From positions 124,001 through 188,000 of the forward strand of contig CAWJPD010000008.1 in assembly GCA_963844635.1 (NCBI GenBank): DNA of 64,000 nt. The letters run 5' to 3'. Below the pieces are notes generated by a model. It was not told the DNA's origin. It ran no database searches and worked only from the letters and a program-made list of their open reading frames with translations. Below, one piece after another: positions 62,514 to 64,000 of this stretch (positions are counted from its first letter, which is position 1; each line of letters begins with the position of its first letter). The position numbers and the translations under genes were made by a program. The DNA comes from JAJPKK01 sp963844635 (GTDB lineage Bacteria; Pseudomonadota; Alphaproteobacteria; Rhizobiales; Xanthobacteraceae).

Positions 62514-64000
62514 ATGAGCCTCAGCCAATCCCTGACCGCCGCGCTAGATGGCCTGAACGCCACGCAAAGCGGAATGGCGCTCATCGCCGCCAATGTGGCG
62601 AATGCCGGAACGCCGGGCTACACCGAAAAGACGCTCGCACTCCAGACGGTCACCGCGGGTGGTTCGAATGTCGGCGTCGATGTCGCCGGCGTCAACCGCC
62701 AGCTCGATCAACTCCTAGAAACGCAACTGAGGACCGAGAGTTCGGGCGGCTCCTATGCCGACCTCGTCAATCAGGTCTATCAGCAGCTGCAGCAAGCTTA
62801 TGGCGATCCCTCGTCCTCAACTTCGCTCCAGCAAACCTATGCCAACTTCACCGGTGCGCTTCAGACCTTGCAGTCCGACCCATCCGACTATTCGTCGCAA
62901 ACGGGGGTGATCAGCGCCGCCGACGCGCTGACCGGGCAGCTCAATGACCTCACCTCCAGCGTGCAGGAATTGCGGTCCAATTGTGAATCCGGGCTTGCCG
63001 CTTCGGTTACCCAGGCCAATTCGCTGCTGCAAGGCATCGCCCAGATCAATGCGACCGTGCAGGGCATGCCGGGCAATGATGCCTCAACCGAATCGATGCT
63101 CGATGAGCGCGACCAGGATATCGACCAATTGGCGACGCTGATGAATGTCAGCGTCGTCAATGGCCAAAACAATCAGGTCAGCGTTTTCACGTCGACCGGA
63201 GTTGAACTCGCCGGCACCACCGCCGGCACACTGTCGTTCGACTCGCACGGCACGCTCACCGCCGCATCGCAGTGGAATTCCAATCCGAACTTGAGCGGCG
63301 CCGGCAGCATCACACTGACGAGTTCCGCAGGCGGCGCCACCGATCTCGTGGCGACGAACGCGATCAAGTCGGGCCAGATCGGCGCTTATCTGCAAATGCG
63401 CGACACCGTGCTGCCGCAGGCGCAGGCCCAGCTCGATCAGATCGCGGCATCGGTATCGGGCGCGCTCTCGGACACCACGACCGGTGGCACTGCCGTCAGT
63501 TCCGGTGCTCAGTCAGGCTTTGGCATCGATACCGACGGGATGGTACCCGGCAACACCGTGACGGTGAATTACACGACGCCGAGCGGCACGGCGCGTAAGC
63601 TGACGATCATCGACGTGAGCGACCCGACCTCGCTGCCGCTCCCGAGCCCCGACCCCAACAATCCGGTCATCGGGGTCGATTTTTCTGCCGGCATGGCGAG
63701 CGTTGCGACGACGCTCAATGCGCAGTTCGGCAATCTGCTGCAATTTTCCAATCCGTCGGGCACCACCTTGCAGGTGCTGAACGCGGGCACCGGTACGACG
63801 GTCAACTCCGTTACTGCGGTCTCGACGCAAACCAGTCTTACGGGCGGCACGAGCACGCTGCCGTTCTTTACCGACGGTACGACGCCCTACACGGGTGCGA
63901 TCAACGGCGGCCAAACGGAGATGACCGGATATGCCGGCCGCATCCAAGTCAATCCGGCGCTGGCCGCCAATCCGGGTGACCTGGTGGCCTATCAGGCGGG
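62514..64000 (+). CDS. flgK: Flagellar hook-associated protein 1 FlgK, 3' end outside the window
   Basis: FlgK, at least 495 residues, forms the junction between hook and filament. It begins MSLSQSLTAALDGLNATQSG, MALIAANVANAGTPGYTEKT and continues with VAGVNRQLDQLLETQLRTES, QQTYANFTGALQTLQSDPSD and SMLDERDQDIDQLATLMNVS, all typical of the N-terminal D0-D1 part. A Thr/Ser/Gly-rich middle domain follows (GALSDTTTGGTAVSSGAQSG). The frame is open to base 64000, so the C-terminus is not seen. The start ATG 62514 has only a weak upstream site. It probably continues the flgE operon across the repeat-filled gap. Confidence 0.93.
   Translation, partial: MSLSQSLTAALDGLNATQSGMALIAANVANAGTPGYTEKTLALQTVTAGGSNVGVDVAGVNRQLDQLLETQLRTESSGGSYADLVNQVYQQLQQAYGDPSSSTSLQQTYANFTGALQTLQSDPSDYSSQTGVISAADALTGQLNDLTSSVQELRSNCESGLAASVTQANSLLQGIAQINATVQGMPGNDASTESMLDERDQDIDQLATLMNVSVVNGQNNQVSVFTSTGVELAGTTAGTLSFDSHGTLTAASQWNSNPNLSGAGSITLTSSAGGATDLVATNAIKSGQIGAYLQMRDTVLPQAQAQLDQIAASVSGALSDTTTGGTAVSSGAQSGFGIDTDGMVPGNTVTVNYTTPSGTARKLTIIDVSDPTSLPLPSPDPNNPVIGVDFSAGMASVATTLNAQFGNLLQFSNPSGTTLQVLNAGTGTTVNSVTAVSTQTSLTGGTSTLPFFTDGTTPYTGAINGGQTEMTGYAGRIQVNPALAANPGDLVAYQA

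Overview
The window is high-GC alphaproteobacterial DNA, most likely Hyphomicrobiales (Rhizobiales) near the Bradyrhizobiaceae/Xanthobacteraceae. I infer this from gene content and from dispersed palindromic repeats that I recall as typical of those genomes. Marker genes include leuD, asd, rpoD, dnaG, folC, a glnK-amtB-tesB cluster, thiC with a TPP riboswitch, infC-rpmI-rplT, and flgE-flgK with a sigma-54 promoter. No rRNA, tRNA, prophage, CRISPR array or full-length insertion sequence was seen.

Layout. 0-5.4 kb: small exported protein, HExxH metallopeptidase, leuD, a CitE-like lyase with an ABM protein, DUF429 protein, asd. 6-9.3 kb: PotABC-type importer genes without a binding protein. 9.3-16.5 kb: response regulator, rpoD (one frameshift as sequenced), dnaG lacking its zinc ligands, folC. 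17.6-21.1 kb: fumarate reductase-like flavoprotein and two-subunit class I fumarase. 22.6-28.8 kb: a molybdenum hydroxylase cluster (2Fe-2S, Mo, FAD and CoxG-type subunits plus a hydrolase) riddled with single-base frameshifts. 29-41 kb: DUF202 protein, hydrolases, amtB-glnK-tesB, thiC, rplT-rpmI-infC, a glycosyltransferase. 41-59.8 kb: catabolic and accessory genes (two exported paralogues, TcuA-like flavoprotein, VOC, MmgE/PrpD, ornithine cyclodeaminase family, two solute-binding-like proteins, PemK/MazF toxin, GMC oxidoreductase, UbiD decarboxylase, two exported beta-propeller proteins). 60.2 kb to the end: flgE and the 5' part of flgK.

Most distinctive signals. (1) A 98-99 bp palindromic element (here R2) occurs four times. 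Three copies sit exactly against stop codons with TNA-like target duplications. The fourth is inserted in frame inside an alpha/beta hydrolase gene, adding 34 codons. (2) A second family (R1, nine copies) often ends on the TAG stop codon of the neighbouring gene. (3) A PemK/MazF-family toxin has no protein antitoxin beside it and is followed by a compact structured RNA with its own promoter and terminator. (4) Single-base frameshifts, often in homopolymers, affect many genes including essential rpoD, which points partly to consensus error and partly perhaps to decay.

How the genes work together. The glnK-amtB pair senses and imports ammonium. Fumarase and the flavoprotein interconvert C4 acids. 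The hydroxylase cluster and the UbiD/GMC and TcuA/PrpD groups look like peripheral catabolic modules whose substrates cannot be read from sequence.
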